Shown: positions 52,170-61,450, numbered from the stretch's first letter. The stretch: DNA of 64,000 nt from Rhizobium sp. GN54 (GCF_021026345.1 NZ_JAJNCZ010000016.1:1-64000), one strand, 5' to 3'. The notes: generated by a model not told the origin, from the sequence alone. Translations and numbers: made by a program.

Positions 52170-53171
52170 TCAGGCGAAGTAGCGAACGCGGACGGCATCG
52201 ATCGCCACGGCGATAAAGATCATGAAGCCGCCAATCATGCCGACATAGAAGGAGGGCACGTTGGTGATAGCGAGGCCGACCTGGATGACGGTGAGCAGCA
52301 GGACGCCGCCCAGAATGCCGACGACATTGCCGCGTCCGCCGAAGACGCTGACGCCGCCGATGATCGGTGCTGCGATCGCATAGAGGAGATAGCTCGATCC
52401 CTGGTTGGAGGTGATCGCCATCTGCCACGAGGCCAACAGGAAGCCGGCGATGCCCGCCAGGAAGCCGGCGATCGTGTAGGTGATGATCTTGATGCGATCG
52501 ACGCGGATACCCGCCGAGTTCGACGCAAGCGGATTGCCGCCCACGGCATAGATCGAACGGCCGAGAACCGTCATCTTCAGCATGATGCCGACGATCACCA
52601 GCGCCAACACCATGATGAGCGGCATAACGGGCCAGCCGCCGATGCTGGCATTGCCGATCCAGACATAGCCGTCGGACAGGTTCGTCAGCGTCTTGCCCTG
52701 GGTAAGCGCCAGCAGCGCGCCCTGCAGGATGATCATCATAGACAACGTCTGGATCAGCGACACCATGCGCAGCTTGGTGATGCAGAGACCGTTGAAGAAG
52801 CCGATGAGCGTCGCAACGCCGACGCCGACGAGCATGGCAATGAACCAGGGCATGCCCCAGTCGGCATAGGCGATAGCACCGATGGCGGAGGAGAATCCGA
52901 GGTTTGCCGGGATCGAAAGATCGATCTCAGCCACCAGCAGCGGCAGCGCGACGGCAAGACCGAGCATGCCAAGAACCGTCGCCTGTACGGTGATGTTTTG
53001 CATGTTCATCACGCTGAGGAAGAATTCGTTGAACATGCCGAAGCCGAGGATCAGCGCAACGAGCCATATCCACACCACATTGTGCAGAATCCAGCCGACG
53101 GCCTTGTGCATGCCGATACTCGTCTTCTCGGTTGCTTCCTTCGATGGGGTTGAGGTCATCACGGTGCTCAT
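52170..53171 (-). CDS. Ribose-type sugar ABC transporter permease (RbsC family)
   Basis: A 333-residue permease from the ATG at 53171 (TGAGCACCGTGATGACC strand sense, first codons MSTVMTS). It has eight to ten membrane segments with the family signature LGMLGLAVALPLLVAEIDLSIPANLGFSS near 70-98 and TVLGRSIYAVGGNPLASNSAGIRVDRIKIITYTIAGFLAGIAGFL near 200-245. It is the single permease gene in the set and probably forms a homodimer. Pentose or pentitol uptake is inferred from the neighbours. Confidence 0.92.
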   Translation of the reverse strand: MSTVMTSTPSKEATEKTSIGMHKAVGWILHNVVWIWLVALILGFGMFNEFFLSVMNMQNITVQATVLGMLGLAVALPLLVAEIDLSIPANLGFSSAIGAIAYADWGMPWFIAMLVGVGVATLIGFFNGLCITKLRMVSLIQTLSMMIILQGALLALTQGKTLTNLSDGYVWIGNASIGGWPVMPLIMVLALVIVGIMLKMTVLGRSIYAVGGNPLASNSAGIRVDRIKIITYTIAGFLAGIAGFLLASWQMAITSNQGSSYLLYAIAAPIIGGVSVFGGRGNVVGILGGVLLLTVIQVGLAITNVPSFYVGMIGGFMIFIAVAIDAVRVRYFA

Positions 53172-53197
53172 TTTCTCGTTCCTCTGCGGATCGCCGG

Positions 53198-54718
53198 TCA
53201 CGCCTGTGCGAGGCGGCGCAGGTTTTCGGTTGTTATGTCGTCGCCAGTGACGGTTTGGTGGATGGCGCCATTCCCGAACACGCAGACGCGATCGACCGCA
53301 CGAACCAGTTCGTCCGTGTCGGTGGAGACGATGATGACGCTGACGCCAGTCTTGCTCAGTTCGTCGATAATGCGCAGCACATCCTGCTTGACGCCGACGT
53401 CGATGCCGCGCGTCGGCTCGTCGAGGATTAGCAGGCGCGGCTCGGTTGCCAGCACGCGGCCGAGGCACACCTTCTGCTGGTTGCCGCCGCTCAGCGTGTT
53501 CACCACCGCCTCGGCATTCGGCGCCTTGATACCCATGCTGGCAAAATAGCCCGCGCACAGGCTCGCCTCCTTGCCGCTTTCGACAAAGCCGAAGACGGCT
53601 CTGCGATCGAGCGAGGACAGCGCGATGTTTTCGGCGATCAACAGATGCCCGACGGCGCCATCCTTGCGACGGTCATCCGACAGGTATGCTATGCCCGCAT
53701 CGAAGGCCGCCTTCGGGTGCTGCGGCAGGCTCGAGCCCTCCACGCCATCGAAGCCGATGGTGCCGGACTTCGCCCTGTTCAGCCCGAAGATGGCCTTCGC
53801 CAGTTCCTTGGCGCCGGCGCCCGGCAGGCCGGTAAAGCCGATGATCTCGCCCTTGCGGATATCCAGCCTGTCGAGGTTCACATGGTTCGCCACGACGTTT
53901 CGCAGGCTGACCGCGACGGGTTCGCTCTCGAAGGAGCGCCTTTCGCGCTGGAAGAGTACGAGACCGCGCCCGAGCACGAGTTCGGAAAGCTGCTCGGATC
54001 TCATCGATGCGATGTCTTCGCTACCGCCGGCAAGCGCGCCATCTCTCAGGACGGATACGGCATCGCAGATTTCAAGAATCTCGTCGTTGTAGTGGGAGAT
54101 GAAGATGAAGGTGACGCCGTCGTTCTTCAGCTGTCGCATGAAATCGAAAAGCTGACGGCGATCCGGCACCGTCAAGGCTGCCGTAGGTTCATCAAGGATG
54201 ATGACCTTGCCGCCGGAAAACATGGCGCGAAGGATATTCAGCTTGCGACGGGCGACGGCGTTCAGCCTCCCGGCGTCAACGGTGGGATCGATACCGGATC
54301 CCTTGAGCATGCGTGCGGCATCGGCCTTCAGCTTGCGCCATTGCACGAAGCCGCCCTTCGAAGGCCAGATTCCCAGCATGAGATTTTCGGCTGCGGAGAT
54401 ATGATCGATAATCATCGGCTCCTGCGTGACGAGGAAGACGCCGGCCTCCTCCATCGACCGGACATCTGCTCCGGCGACTTCCGTGCCATTCAGGTAGATC
54501 GTGCCTTCGGTCGGCGAGCGCTGTCCCGAGATGATGCCGACCAGCGTGCTCTTTCCGGCACCGTTTTCGCCGAGCAGGCCGTGGATGCTACCACGGCGAA
54601 TGTTCAGGCTGACCGAGCGCAGGGCATAGAAAGCGCCGTAGCTCTTGCTGACATTGTCGATGCGGAGCGCGAACTCCGTGTCGGCAGATGCATCCTGTTT
54701 CAACGTCTGACTGGTCAT
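53198..54718 (-). CDS. Ribose-type sugar ABC transporter ATPase with two nucleotide-binding domains (RbsA family)
   Basis: A 506-residue double ATPase starting at 54718 (MTSQTLKQDAS). Domain 1 has Walker A GENGAGKST and Walker B VIILDEPTAALTV, but its signature region reads LNAVARRKLNIL and lacks the usual LSxGQ. Domain 2 has the expected degenerate Walker A (GLPGAGAKEL), an intact LSGGNQQKVCLGRVLATEPR signature and LLILDEPTRGIDVG. One canonical and one degenerate composite site are normal for this family, though the degree of change in domain 1 is notable. It energises the adjacent permease. Confidence 0.9.
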   Translation of the reverse strand: MTSQTLKQDASADTEFALRIDNVSKSYGAFYALRSVSLNIRRGSIHGLLGENGAGKSTLVGIISGQRSPTEGTIYLNGTEVAGADVRSMEEAGVFLVTQEPMIIDHISAAENLMLGIWPSKGGFVQWRKLKADAARMLKGSGIDPTVDAGRLNAVARRKLNILRAMFSGGKVIILDEPTAALTVPDRRQLFDFMRQLKNDGVTFIFISHYNDEILEICDAVSVLRDGALAGGSEDIASMRSEQLSELVLGRGLVLFQRERRSFESEPVAVSLRNVVANHVNLDRLDIRKGEIIGFTGLPGAGAKELAKAIFGLNRAKSGTIGFDGVEGSSLPQHPKAAFDAGIAYLSDDRRKDGAVGHLLIAENIALSSLDRRAVFGFVESGKEASLCAGYFASMGIKAPNAEAVVNTLSGGNQQKVCLGRVLATEPRLLILDEPTRGIDVGVKQDVLRIIDELSKTGVSVIIVSTDTDELVRAVDRVCVFGNGAIHQTVTGDDITTENLRRLAQA

Positions 54719-54757
54719 TCGGCTCCGGTCCTCTCCTGCCCGCCTGCGGCGCGATGA

Positions 54758-54786
54758 GACCGGCCACCTTGAAAAGGCGGCCGGTC
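54758..54786 (-). terminator. Hairpin after the sugar-binding-protein gene
   Basis: GACCGGCC pairs with GGCCGGTC, with an inner CCTT/AAGG stem and a GAA loop. It sits between the binding-protein stop (54796) and the ATPase start (54718). It probably sets the excess of binding protein over ATPase. Confidence 0.7.
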
Positions 54787-54795
54787 GGGCAGTCA

Positions 54796-55890
54796 TCAGG
54801 TGTAGGGTACGCCCCATTCCTTCTCGGCGACATAGCCCCAATGGCGCTTGTCGGCGGCATTCTCGCCGTTGATGATGAACGGCGGGATGATGAGCGTCGG
54901 GCCGGTGGTGCCGGCAACGATCTCGCCCTTTTCCCAGAAGTACTTCTTGTTTTCGTAGGCACCGAGCGGAACGGCCTCTCCCTTCATCGAATGCTTTTCA
55001 AGCATCTCGACGGCAATTTCGCCGTAAGCGATCGGATCCTGCGATACGCAGGCGTCCATGTAGCCTTCCTGCAGCAGCCGGACGGCGACCGGCTCGCCAT
55101 CGATCGTCACGAAGATGACATGACCGTCTTCACCGACCTTCTTCCAGCGTCCCTTCTGCTGCAGGGCCGTTGCGATGCCACGCGCGGGCGAGTCGCTCGG
55201 CGCGTGAACCGCGTCAAGGTCGGGATGCTCGGACAACGTCGCCAGCGTAACCGCCAGCATCTGATCGAGCGCGCCTTCCGTCGGGCGGCTGATATAGGTG
55301 ATGTCCGGGTACTTCGCGAATTCCTCGTCCATGCCCTCCTTGCGAAGGCGCCAAGCGACGCTGGCGAGCGCGCCGAAGCAATTCAGCACCTTGCCCTTCG
55401 GGCTGCCATACTTCTTCGTCAGGCGATCGATGATCTCGCGGGCTGCCATGACGCCGCCGAGCTTGTTGTCGAAGCTGACGGTGATCGCGACATCGCCACC
55501 GTCTGCCGGCGTGTCGATGATGGCGACCGGAATCTGATTCTGGTTATAGCGGCGAATGGCGCTGACGATCGCCTGACTGTCGATGGGGTCGGCAACGAGG
55601 CCGGCCGGTTGGGACAACATGAGGCTCTGCCACTGCTCAAGCTGGCGGGTGTTGTCGAAGCTAGCATTGGTCGCCTGGAACGACCACTTGCGGCCTTCCA
55701 CCGCGCGCTTGACCGCCTCTTCTTCGATGACGAAGAAGTAGTAGTCCAGACTCTTGTTGCTGAATGGCAGGAACACCCTGTCCTGCGCGAAGGCTGCGCC
55801 CCCTGCCATCGCACCCGTCATGGCGCCTGCGCCGAGCGCGAGGCCACCAACCAGAACCTGACGTCTGTTCACCCTGAAGTCGTTACCCAT
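54796..55890 (-). CDS. Ribose-type periplasmic sugar-binding protein
   Basis: A 364-residue precursor with a twin-arginine leader (VNRRQVLVGGLALGAG, residues 7-22; cleavage probably after AAFAQ). The mature part has two-domain periplasmic binding protein 4 features: VFLPFSNKSLDYYFFVIEEEAVKRA, LMLSQPAGLVADPIDSQAIVSAIRRYNQNQIPVAIIDTPADGG (substrate-contact Asp residues) and ITVSFDNKLGGVMAAREIIDRL. The ligand may be a pentose, pentitol or a branched sugar acid. It is the first gene of an ABC-dld operon with RpiR-type sites upstream. Confidence 0.89.
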   Translation of the reverse strand: MGNDFRVNRRQVLVGGLALGAGAMTGAMAGGAAFAQDRVFLPFSNKSLDYYFFVIEEEAVKRAVEGRKWSFQATNASFDNTRQLEQWQSLMLSQPAGLVADPIDSQAIVSAIRRYNQNQIPVAIIDTPADGGDVAITVSFDNKLGGVMAAREIIDRLTKKYGSPKGKVLNCFGALASVAWRLRKEGMDEEFAKYPDITYISRPTEGALDQMLAVTLATLSEHPDLDAVHAPSDSPARGIATALQQKGRWKKVGEDGHVIFVTIDGEPVAVRLLQEGYMDACVSQDPIAYGEIAVEMLEKHSMKGEAVPLGAYENKKYFWEKGEIVAGTTGPTLIIPPFIINGENAADKRHWGYVAEKEWGVPYT

Positions 55891-55914
55891 TTCATCCTCC
55901 CTTTGGTAGCGTGA

Positions 55915-55929
55915 TATAGTTTCACTACA
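55915..55929. promoter_or_regulatory. Predicted RpiR operator 1 (ABC operon)
   Basis: TATAGTTTCACTACA fits the inverted repeat TGTAGTnnnACTACA (one mismatch in the left arm). It lies 25 bp before the binding-protein start. Confidence 0.6.
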
Positions 55930-56068
55930 TTTTCTCCCGAAGTGTCAAGGCATTTCGGCGTGATCGCCTGAGACCCTTGTCGAAAAAGCCGTGAAAATCG
56001 ACAGTAATTCACCAATAGCGCGAAGACGGCCGCCTCTTGCCGAGTGGCAGCCATCATCCCACCGAAAT

Positions 56069-56083
56069 AGAAGTTTTACTACA
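56069..56083. promoter_or_regulatory. Predicted RpiR operator 2 (between rpiA and the ABC operon)
   Basis: AGAAGTTTTACTACA keeps the ACTACA half-site and AGT of the other arm. It is directly after the rpiA stop and about 180 bp before the binding-protein start. The 194-bp gap holds no gene. Confidence 0.5.
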
Positions 56084-56084
56084 T

Positions 56085-56789
56085 TCAGCGCATTGCGACG
56101 TAGGAGCTTCCATCGAAGCAGCCAACGACCATGCCTGCGGATTCCCGCGTGAAAAGCCCGTTCTCGACAACGCCGGGGATGCGGTTCAACTCGATTTCCA
56201 ACGGCGCCGGATCGGTGATCGCGCTACATTTGCAGTCCAGAATGAAATTGCCGCTGTCGGTTACAACAGGCTGTCCGTCACGCATGCGACGGTAGATGTC
56301 GGCGGTCAGGCCGTGGTCGGACAAAACGCGTCCAACCATGCGCTCGGTCTGCTTCCAGGCAAACTGCACGACCTCGACGGGCAGCGGAAACGCACCCAGA
56401 TGATCGACGATCTTCGTTTCGTCGCAGACCGTGATCATCTGCTTGGACGCATGCGCAATGATCTTCTCCCACAGCAGGCAGGCGCCACCGCCCTTGATCA
56501 TGTTGAAACGGCGGTCGATCTCGTCGGGGCCATCGACGGTCAGGTCCAGTTCGCCGATGTCGTTCGGATCGGCAATGGCGATGCCGACCTCACGTGCAAC
56601 ATCGATCGTCGAGCGCGAGGTGGTGGTGCAGGTCAGCTTCATGCCATCGGCGACATGCTTGCCGAGTTCACGCACGAAGAAATGCGACGTGGTGCCGGAA
56701 CCAAGCCCGAGCTTCATCCCGTCACGGACAAAGTCCTGGATGACCCGGCGACCGGCGACTTTCTTTGCTTCATTCTGTTGGTCGGACAT
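56085..56789 (-). CDS. rpiA: Ribose-5-phosphate isomerase A
   Basis: A 234-residue RpiA: GLGSGTTSHFFVRELG (phosphate loop, near residue 30), DLTVDGPDEID (two active-site Asp), MIKGGGACLLWEKI (Lys and Glu), and the C-terminal NGLFTRESAGMVVGCFDGSSYVAMR. It interconverts ribose-5-phosphate and ribulose-5-phosphate in the cytoplasm. It starts at 56789 behind AGGAAACACC as last gene of the aldehyde dehydrogenase-xylB-gph-rpiR-rpiA operon. A second, plasmid-type copy beside pentose genes would increase flux from pentulose phosphates into the pentose phosphate pathway. Confidence 0.95.
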   Translation of the reverse strand: MSDQQNEAKKVAGRRVIQDFVRDGMKLGLGSGTTSHFFVRELGKHVADGMKLTCTTTSRSTIDVAREVGIAIADPNDIGELDLTVDGPDEIDRRFNMIKGGGACLLWEKIIAHASKQMITVCDETKIVDHLGAFPLPVEVVQFAWKQTERMVGRVLSDHGLTADIYRRMRDGQPVVTDSGNFILDCKCSAITDPAPLEIELNRIPGVVENGLFTRESAGMVVGCFDGSSYVAMR

Positions 56790-56849
56790 GGTGTTTCCTT
56801 GAGATTTCCGGGCGTTGCGATGCGCGGCCCATCGGGTAGGCGAAAAAAG

Positions 56850-57689
56850 TCAGATCTTGTCAGTCAGCCAGGAATCGAGTGCCGGCAACTGGTCGGGGAA
56901 TTCGCTGCCGCTCGATACGGCGATGGCCGTGACAAGCATGTTGATGACCAGATGGTGGTTGAGACGCGAGGCGAGCGGCGTCATCAGTTCCGTCTGGTCG
57001 TAGGGCAGAACGGCAATGAGTGCGTCGGTCACGCGGGCAAGCGGACTTTCCGCCGCCGTCACGGAGACAACGCGCGCGCCGCCGGCGCGGGCCGCGATCG
57101 CCAGTTCCACCATCTGCTTCGTATGGCCCGACTGGGAAAAGATCAGAGCCACCTCGCTCGGACGGGCACTTTCGGCGTGCATCCACTGCTTGTTTCGGCC
57201 AAGAATCGCTGAACAGCGCATGCCGAGGCGCTGAAACTTGTGTTCGGCGTCGATCGCCGTCACCTCGGAGATGCCGCTCGCGTAGATACCCGTCCATGCG
57301 GCATCGCGCAGAAGCAGGGCTGCCGCCTCGATCTGTTGCGGGACGAGATCCTCCAACGCACGCTGGATCGCGTTGAGCGAATTCCGGCAGGTTTTGCGCA
57401 CGATGTTGTCAATGCCGTCATTCGGCACGATCTGTTCGTAGGCAAACGGCGCGGAGGGTACGAGGCTTTGGGCGAGCTTCAGCTTGAAATCCTGATAGCC
57501 TTCATATCCGAAGCGACGACAGAAACGCATGATCGTCGGGTCGCTTACCGAGCATGTCTCGGCAAGCTTCGCCATGCTCATGTGAATGACCTCGCCCGGG
57601 GAAGCGTTCACAAAATTCGCGATACGCCGCTCGGCAGCGCCCATATTGTCCATTTCCTGGAAAATGCGCTGGAGCAGGCTGACATTCAT
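56850..57689 (-). CDS. RpiR/MurR-family transcriptional regulator with SIS domain
   Basis: A 279-residue regulator. The N-terminal helix-turn-helix is MSMAKLAETCSVSDPTIMRFCRRFGYEGYQDFKLKLAQSL (residues 37-76). The C-terminal sugar isomerase (SIS) domain spans about 105-245, with IYASGISEVTAIDAEHKFQRLG and ALIFSQSGHTKQMVELAIAARAGGARVVSVTA. SIS domains sense phosphosugars, here probably a pentulose or pentose phosphate. The start overlaps the gph stop by 4 bp. The four TGTAGTnnnACTACA-like sites flanking this region are its likely targets. Confidence 0.92.
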   Translation of the reverse strand: MNVSLLQRIFQEMDNMGAAERRIANFVNASPGEVIHMSMAKLAETCSVSDPTIMRFCRRFGYEGYQDFKLKLAQSLVPSAPFAYEQIVPNDGIDNIVRKTCRNSLNAIQRALEDLVPQQIEAAALLLRDAAWTGIYASGISEVTAIDAEHKFQRLGMRCSAILGRNKQWMHAESARPSEVALIFSQSGHTKQMVELAIAARAGGARVVSVTAAESPLARVTDALIAVLPYDQTELMTPLASRLNHHLVINMLVTAIAVSSGSEFPDQLPALDSWLTDKI

Positions 57690-58378
57690 GCGATATCTCC
57701 TCCGGCAGACAGCGGTTGCGCTGCCTGCATAGCATAGGCGAGAAGATCGGCGATGCGGGTCAGGCGCTGTTCGGGCGCCACTTCCACAGACGAGCCCGTC
57801 CCCCAGGGCACGACGAAGAACGGCGCATTGATCGCAACGGCGGTTGCCTTGTCGACGTTGGTGTCGCCGACATAGGCCCAGCTTCCGTCTGGCAGCTCCA
57901 TCTGTTCGGCAACGGCCAGAAGATGCCGCGGATCAGGCTTGCAGGCCGGCACGGCATCGGCACCGAGCGCAACCTCGATCACGCTGTCAAGGCCGAGGAT
58001 AGCGAGGATTTGCTGTGTCAGCGCATGCGGCTTGTTCGTACAGATGCCGAGCCGGAATCCGGCCGCATGCAAGGCCTGGAGGTCCTCGCGGACATGCGGG
58101 AAGAAGCGGGTGCGGTTCGCCGGCTCGCGCTCGTAGTTGTCGATATAGCTCTTGACCGCCGCATCCACCGTCGCGTCATCGGATGGGAGCCCCTTGTCTA
58201 TGAAGATGTCAAGCAGAAGGCGCCTCGGCCCGTTGCCGATGAACCCTTCGACATAATCCACTTCAAGCGGCGGCCAGCCTTTGGATGCCATGTGGACGTT
58301 GACGGCCGCGGCGATATCCGGCGCGCTGTCGATCAGCGTGCCGTCCAGATCGAAGATCAAAGCTGAATACTGTTTCAT
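57686..58378 (-). CDS. gph: HAD-superfamily phosphatase, phosphoglycolate-phosphatase-like
   Basis: A 230-residue HAD subfamily IA enzyme from the ATG at 58378. Catalytic motifs: FDLDGTLIDS (nucleophile Asp, acid Asp), RLGICTNKPH (Thr), ACKPDPRHLL (Lys) and YVGDTNVDKATAVAINAP (Asp). The cap resembles Gph. It could dephosphorylate 2-phosphoglycolate or, more in keeping with its operon, a pentose or pentitol phosphate side product. It lies between xylB and rpiR, overlapping rpiR by 4 bp. Confidence 0.85.
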   Translation of the reverse strand: MKQYSALIFDLDGTLIDSAPDIAAAVNVHMASKGWPPLEVDYVEGFIGNGPRRLLLDIFIDKGLPSDDATVDAAVKSYIDNYEREPANRTRFFPHVREDLQALHAAGFRLGICTNKPHALTQQILAILGLDSVIEVALGADAVPACKPDPRHLLAVAEQMELPDGSWAYVGDTNVDKATAVAINAPFFVVPWGTGSSVEVAPEQRLTRIADLLAYAMQAAQPLSAGGDIA

Positions 58379-58410
58379 GATCTGCCCAATTCCAGGTTTG
58401 GTCCGGTTCA

Positions 58411-59931
58411 TCAATCGGCGAAAACCGGATCGTTCAACGCGGAGAAGCTTTCCGAAAGCGCGGGGTAGAGGTTGCGATAGATGCCGTGCGCCTTGCGATA
58501 GACGGTGCGCGAAGCCTCGTTGGCCGACTGGCGGGTCAATACCTTCAGCGTACCGGCCGCTTCCGTCGCATCGCTCCAGATGCCAATGCCAACGCCGGCG
58601 ACGAGTGCTGCCCCGAAAGCAGCGCCTTCGGCAGCGCCTTCCGTCGTCACGACATCGCACTCGAACATATTGGCCTGAATCTGGCGCCAGAGCTCGGACT
58701 TTGCACCACCGCCGGATGCCTTGACGAGCGTGCCCTCGATACCCATCAATTTCATCAGCGCGTGCATATCGCAGAAGGCATGGACCACGCCCTCCATGAC
58801 GCTGCGCGCCACGTCTCCGAGATCATGGCGGGCCGTCAGACCGACGAAGGCACCGCGCGCGGTCGGGTCAGGGTGGGGGCAGCGTTCACCGTTCAGATAG
58901 GGCAGAAACAGGGCGCCCTTCGCGCCCGCAGGGCTTCTTGCAGCGGCCGAGCAGATCGCATCGAATGTCAGGTCCTCGCCTTTGCCGGCTCCGGCAAGAA
59001 TGGAGCGGAACCAGCCCATCGCGCCGCCGGCATTCAGCGACACGCCCATGGCATGCCATTTGGAGGGCGCGACGTTGCAGAACATCTGGATGCGGCCATC
59101 CGGGCTCGGCGAAGGCGCATCGAGCGCTGCGGCAAGAATGCCGGCCGTCCCGATCGTCGTTTGCAATTCGCCGGGCGCGATGACACCCGAACCGATCGTC
59201 TGGATGACGCTGTCGCCGCCTCCGCCCGCAACCGGAACACCCGCCGGCAAGCCGAAGAATGCCGCCCCTTCGGCACTGACGCGGCCTGAGATTTCGTGGG
59301 ATTCAAAACAGGCCGGCAAGAGCGCCGGATCGATATCCAGCGTTTCGATCAGCGCGGATGCCCAGGTGCGGTTCTTCACGTCGAACAGACCGGTACCGGA
59401 CGCGTCCGAAACCTCGGTTGCAAGCTCGCCGGTCAGGACCATGCGGAGATAGTCCTTCGGGTTGAGCACATGACGCATCTGCGCGAAAAGCTCGGCCTCC
59501 CTGTTACGCATCCAGACGATCTTGCCACCGGTGTAACCGACAAGCATGCGATTGCCGGTTTGCTCGATCAACGCGTCAAGACCGCCAGCCTTTTGCGTGA
59601 TCTCGGCGACCTCCGCGGCATTGCGCTGGTCGTTCCACAGAAGAGCGGGACGCAGGACTTTCCTGTCCTTGTCGAGCGGTGTCAGGCCGTGCATCTGGCC
59701 GGACAAGCCGATGCAGATCAGCTCGACATCACTACGCTTTTCCATGACCTGGGCCACAGCCTTGCGCGTACCCTCGATCCAAAGCGCCGGGTCCTGCTCT
59801 GTCCAGCCGACATGCGGCTGGGACAGTCCGTAAGTCGCGGTGCTCGTGGCCAGCACATCGCCATCGACCGACAGCAGGAGCGCCTTGCAGCCGGACGTGC
59901 CGATATCGATGCCGAGAAGCGCCGACGTCAT
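58411..59931 (-). CDS. xylB: Xylulokinase
   Basis: A 506-residue FGGY kinase: GIDIGTSGCKALLLS (phosphate-1 loop), VGWTEQDPALWIEG, CIGLSGQMHGLTPLD, LLWNDQRNAAEV with the catalytic Asp, VAGGGGDSVIQTIGSG, TIGTAGIL and LVKASGGGAKSELWRQIQANMF. It phosphorylates D-xylulose with ATP to xylulose-5-phosphate, feeding the pentose phosphate pathway. It lies 3 bp after the aldehyde dehydrogenase gene. Pairing with the xylitol dehydrogenase at the window end supports xylulose as substrate. Confidence 0.92.
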   Translation of the reverse strand: MTSALLGIDIGTSGCKALLLSVDGDVLATSTATYGLSQPHVGWTEQDPALWIEGTRKAVAQVMEKRSDVELICIGLSGQMHGLTPLDKDRKVLRPALLWNDQRNAAEVAEITQKAGGLDALIEQTGNRMLVGYTGGKIVWMRNREAELFAQMRHVLNPKDYLRMVLTGELATEVSDASGTGLFDVKNRTWASALIETLDIDPALLPACFESHEISGRVSAEGAAFFGLPAGVPVAGGGGDSVIQTIGSGVIAPGELQTTIGTAGILAAALDAPSPSPDGRIQMFCNVAPSKWHAMGVSLNAGGAMGWFRSILAGAGKGEDLTFDAICSAAARSPAGAKGALFLPYLNGERCPHPDPTARGAFVGLTARHDLGDVARSVMEGVVHAFCDMHALMKLMGIEGTLVKASGGGAKSELWRQIQANMFECDVVTTEGAAEGAAFGAALVAGVGIGIWSDATEAAGTLKVLTRQSANEASRTVYRKAHGIYRNLYPALSESFSALNDPVFAD

Positions 59932-59934
59932 GGC

Positions 59935-61404
59935 TCAGGCTCCCACGCCGTGGAACAGGCGGACATGCTTGAAGTTGAAATATTCCAGCAGGCCTTCACG
60001 GCCATGTTCGTAACCGATGCCGCTCTGCTTGCGGCCGCCATAGGGGGCATTCATGATACCGGCATCGACATTGTTGATGGCAACGTTGCCGTAGTCCAGC
60101 TCTGCCGAGAGCGTGTAGATCTCGCTGAGGTCGCGTGCGTAGACATAGGATGCCAGCCCATAGGGCGTGTCATTGGCGCGTTCGGCAGCCTCTTCGAGCG
60201 TATCGAACGGGGCGACACCGACGAGCGGACCGAACGTCTCCTCGCTCATCACTTTCATGTCATGGGTGCAGTCCGCAACGACGCTCGGGCGGAAGAAGAA
60301 ACCCTTTGCGAAGGCCTCGCCCGCCGGCGCATTGCCGCCGGCAATCAGCCGCGCGCCCTTTTCCAGCGCATCCGCCAGATGCTCGCGCGTCTTCTTCAAC
60401 GGGTCGGCCGACGCCATCGAACCGATATCGGCCGTTGGATTGTCGAGACCATCGCCGACAGTCAGCGCATCGGCGGCCTTTGCGAGCTTTTCAAGAAACT
60501 CTTCATAGAGCGGGCGTGCAACGTAGATGCGATTGATCGCGATACAAATCTGTCCCATGTTGCGGAAGGCACGGCGCGCCGCACCCTTGACCGCCGCATC
60601 GACATCCGCACTTGCGGTTACGATCAGCGGGCAATTACCGCCGAGCTCGAGCGACAGGCGCTTCACGCTCGAGCAGGACCGCTGGATGTGAAGGCCGACG
60701 GCGCTTGATCCTGTGAAGGCGATCTTGTCGATACCGGGATGATCCACGAGTGCCTGACCGACGATCGAGCCCTTGCCCGTCAGCACATTGACGACACCGG
60801 CGGGAATACCGGCTTCCATTACCTTTTCGGCGATCGCAAGCGCCGTGAACGGAGTAAGCTCCGCCGGCTTTATGATGATCGCGCAGCCGGCGGCCACGCT
60901 GGCGCACAGCTTCCAGCCGACGAGTTCGGCCGGGTAATTCCAGGGCGTTATGGCACCTACGACGCCGATCGGCTCTCGGATGACCTGGCTTTGAAAACCG
61001 TTCTGATCGTTCGGCACGATTTCGCCGAGAACGCGTACGGCTTCCTCGCCATAGAAGTGGCAGGCTTCCGCCAGCTTGAGGATTTCGCCTTTGGCTTCGT
61101 TCAGCGGCTTGCCCTGTTCGCTGGTCATGATGTGCGCCATGCGTGGCGCATCGGCGGCGATAAGATCCCCGAGCTTGTGCAGCGCATTGGCGCGTACCTT
61201 TGCCGGGACGCGCGACCACACGCGAAAGGCAGCCCGCGCCGCCTTCACCGCCGCCTCGACCTCGTCCGGCGTCGTCGCCGCGATCTGCCCGATAACCACG
61301 CCGCGCGCCGGGTTCATGACATCGATCCGCTGCCCTGCTCCCTCGACGAACTCGCCATTGATGAACAGCCTGCCGCTGATCTGCGACAACGTTGCCTCGG
61401 TCAT
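59935..61404 (-). CDS. NAD(P)-dependent aldehyde dehydrogenase (semialdehyde/glycolaldehyde type)
   Basis: A 489-residue aldehyde dehydrogenase from the ATG at 61404 (GGAGGAG upstream). Motifs: GVVGAITPWNYPAELVGWKL, cofactor loop AFTGSSAVGLHIQRS, general-base Glu in LSLELGGN, catalytic Cys in MGQICIAINRIYV, and SEETFGPLVGV. Of the succinate-semialdehyde and alpha-ketoglutarate-semialdehyde dehydrogenase type. With the FAH-family dehydratase across the divergent promoter it could complete an oxidative pentose route to 2-oxoglutarate; glycolaldehyde is the alternative. First gene of the five-gene operon with xylB, gph, rpiR and rpiA. Confidence 0.9.
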   Translation of the reverse strand: MTEATLSQISGRLFINGEFVEGAGQRIDVMNPARGVVIGQIAATTPDEVEAAVKAARAAFRVWSRVPAKVRANALHKLGDLIAADAPRMAHIMTSEQGKPLNEAKGEILKLAEACHFYGEEAVRVLGEIVPNDQNGFQSQVIREPIGVVGAITPWNYPAELVGWKLCASVAAGCAIIIKPAELTPFTALAIAEKVMEAGIPAGVVNVLTGKGSIVGQALVDHPGIDKIAFTGSSAVGLHIQRSCSSVKRLSLELGGNCPLIVTASADVDAAVKGAARRAFRNMGQICIAINRIYVARPLYEEFLEKLAKAADALTVGDGLDNPTADIGSMASADPLKKTREHLADALEKGARLIAGGNAPAGEAFAKGFFFRPSVVADCTHDMKVMSEETFGPLVGVAPFDTLEEAAERANDTPYGLASYVYARDLSEIYTLSAELDYGNVAINNVDAGIMNAPYGGRKQSGIGYEHGREGLLEYFNFKHVRLFHGVGA

Positions 61405-61450
61405 GCACTCCTCCACAATCACAAACAGCTGCCCTGACCAGAGAGCAGCA

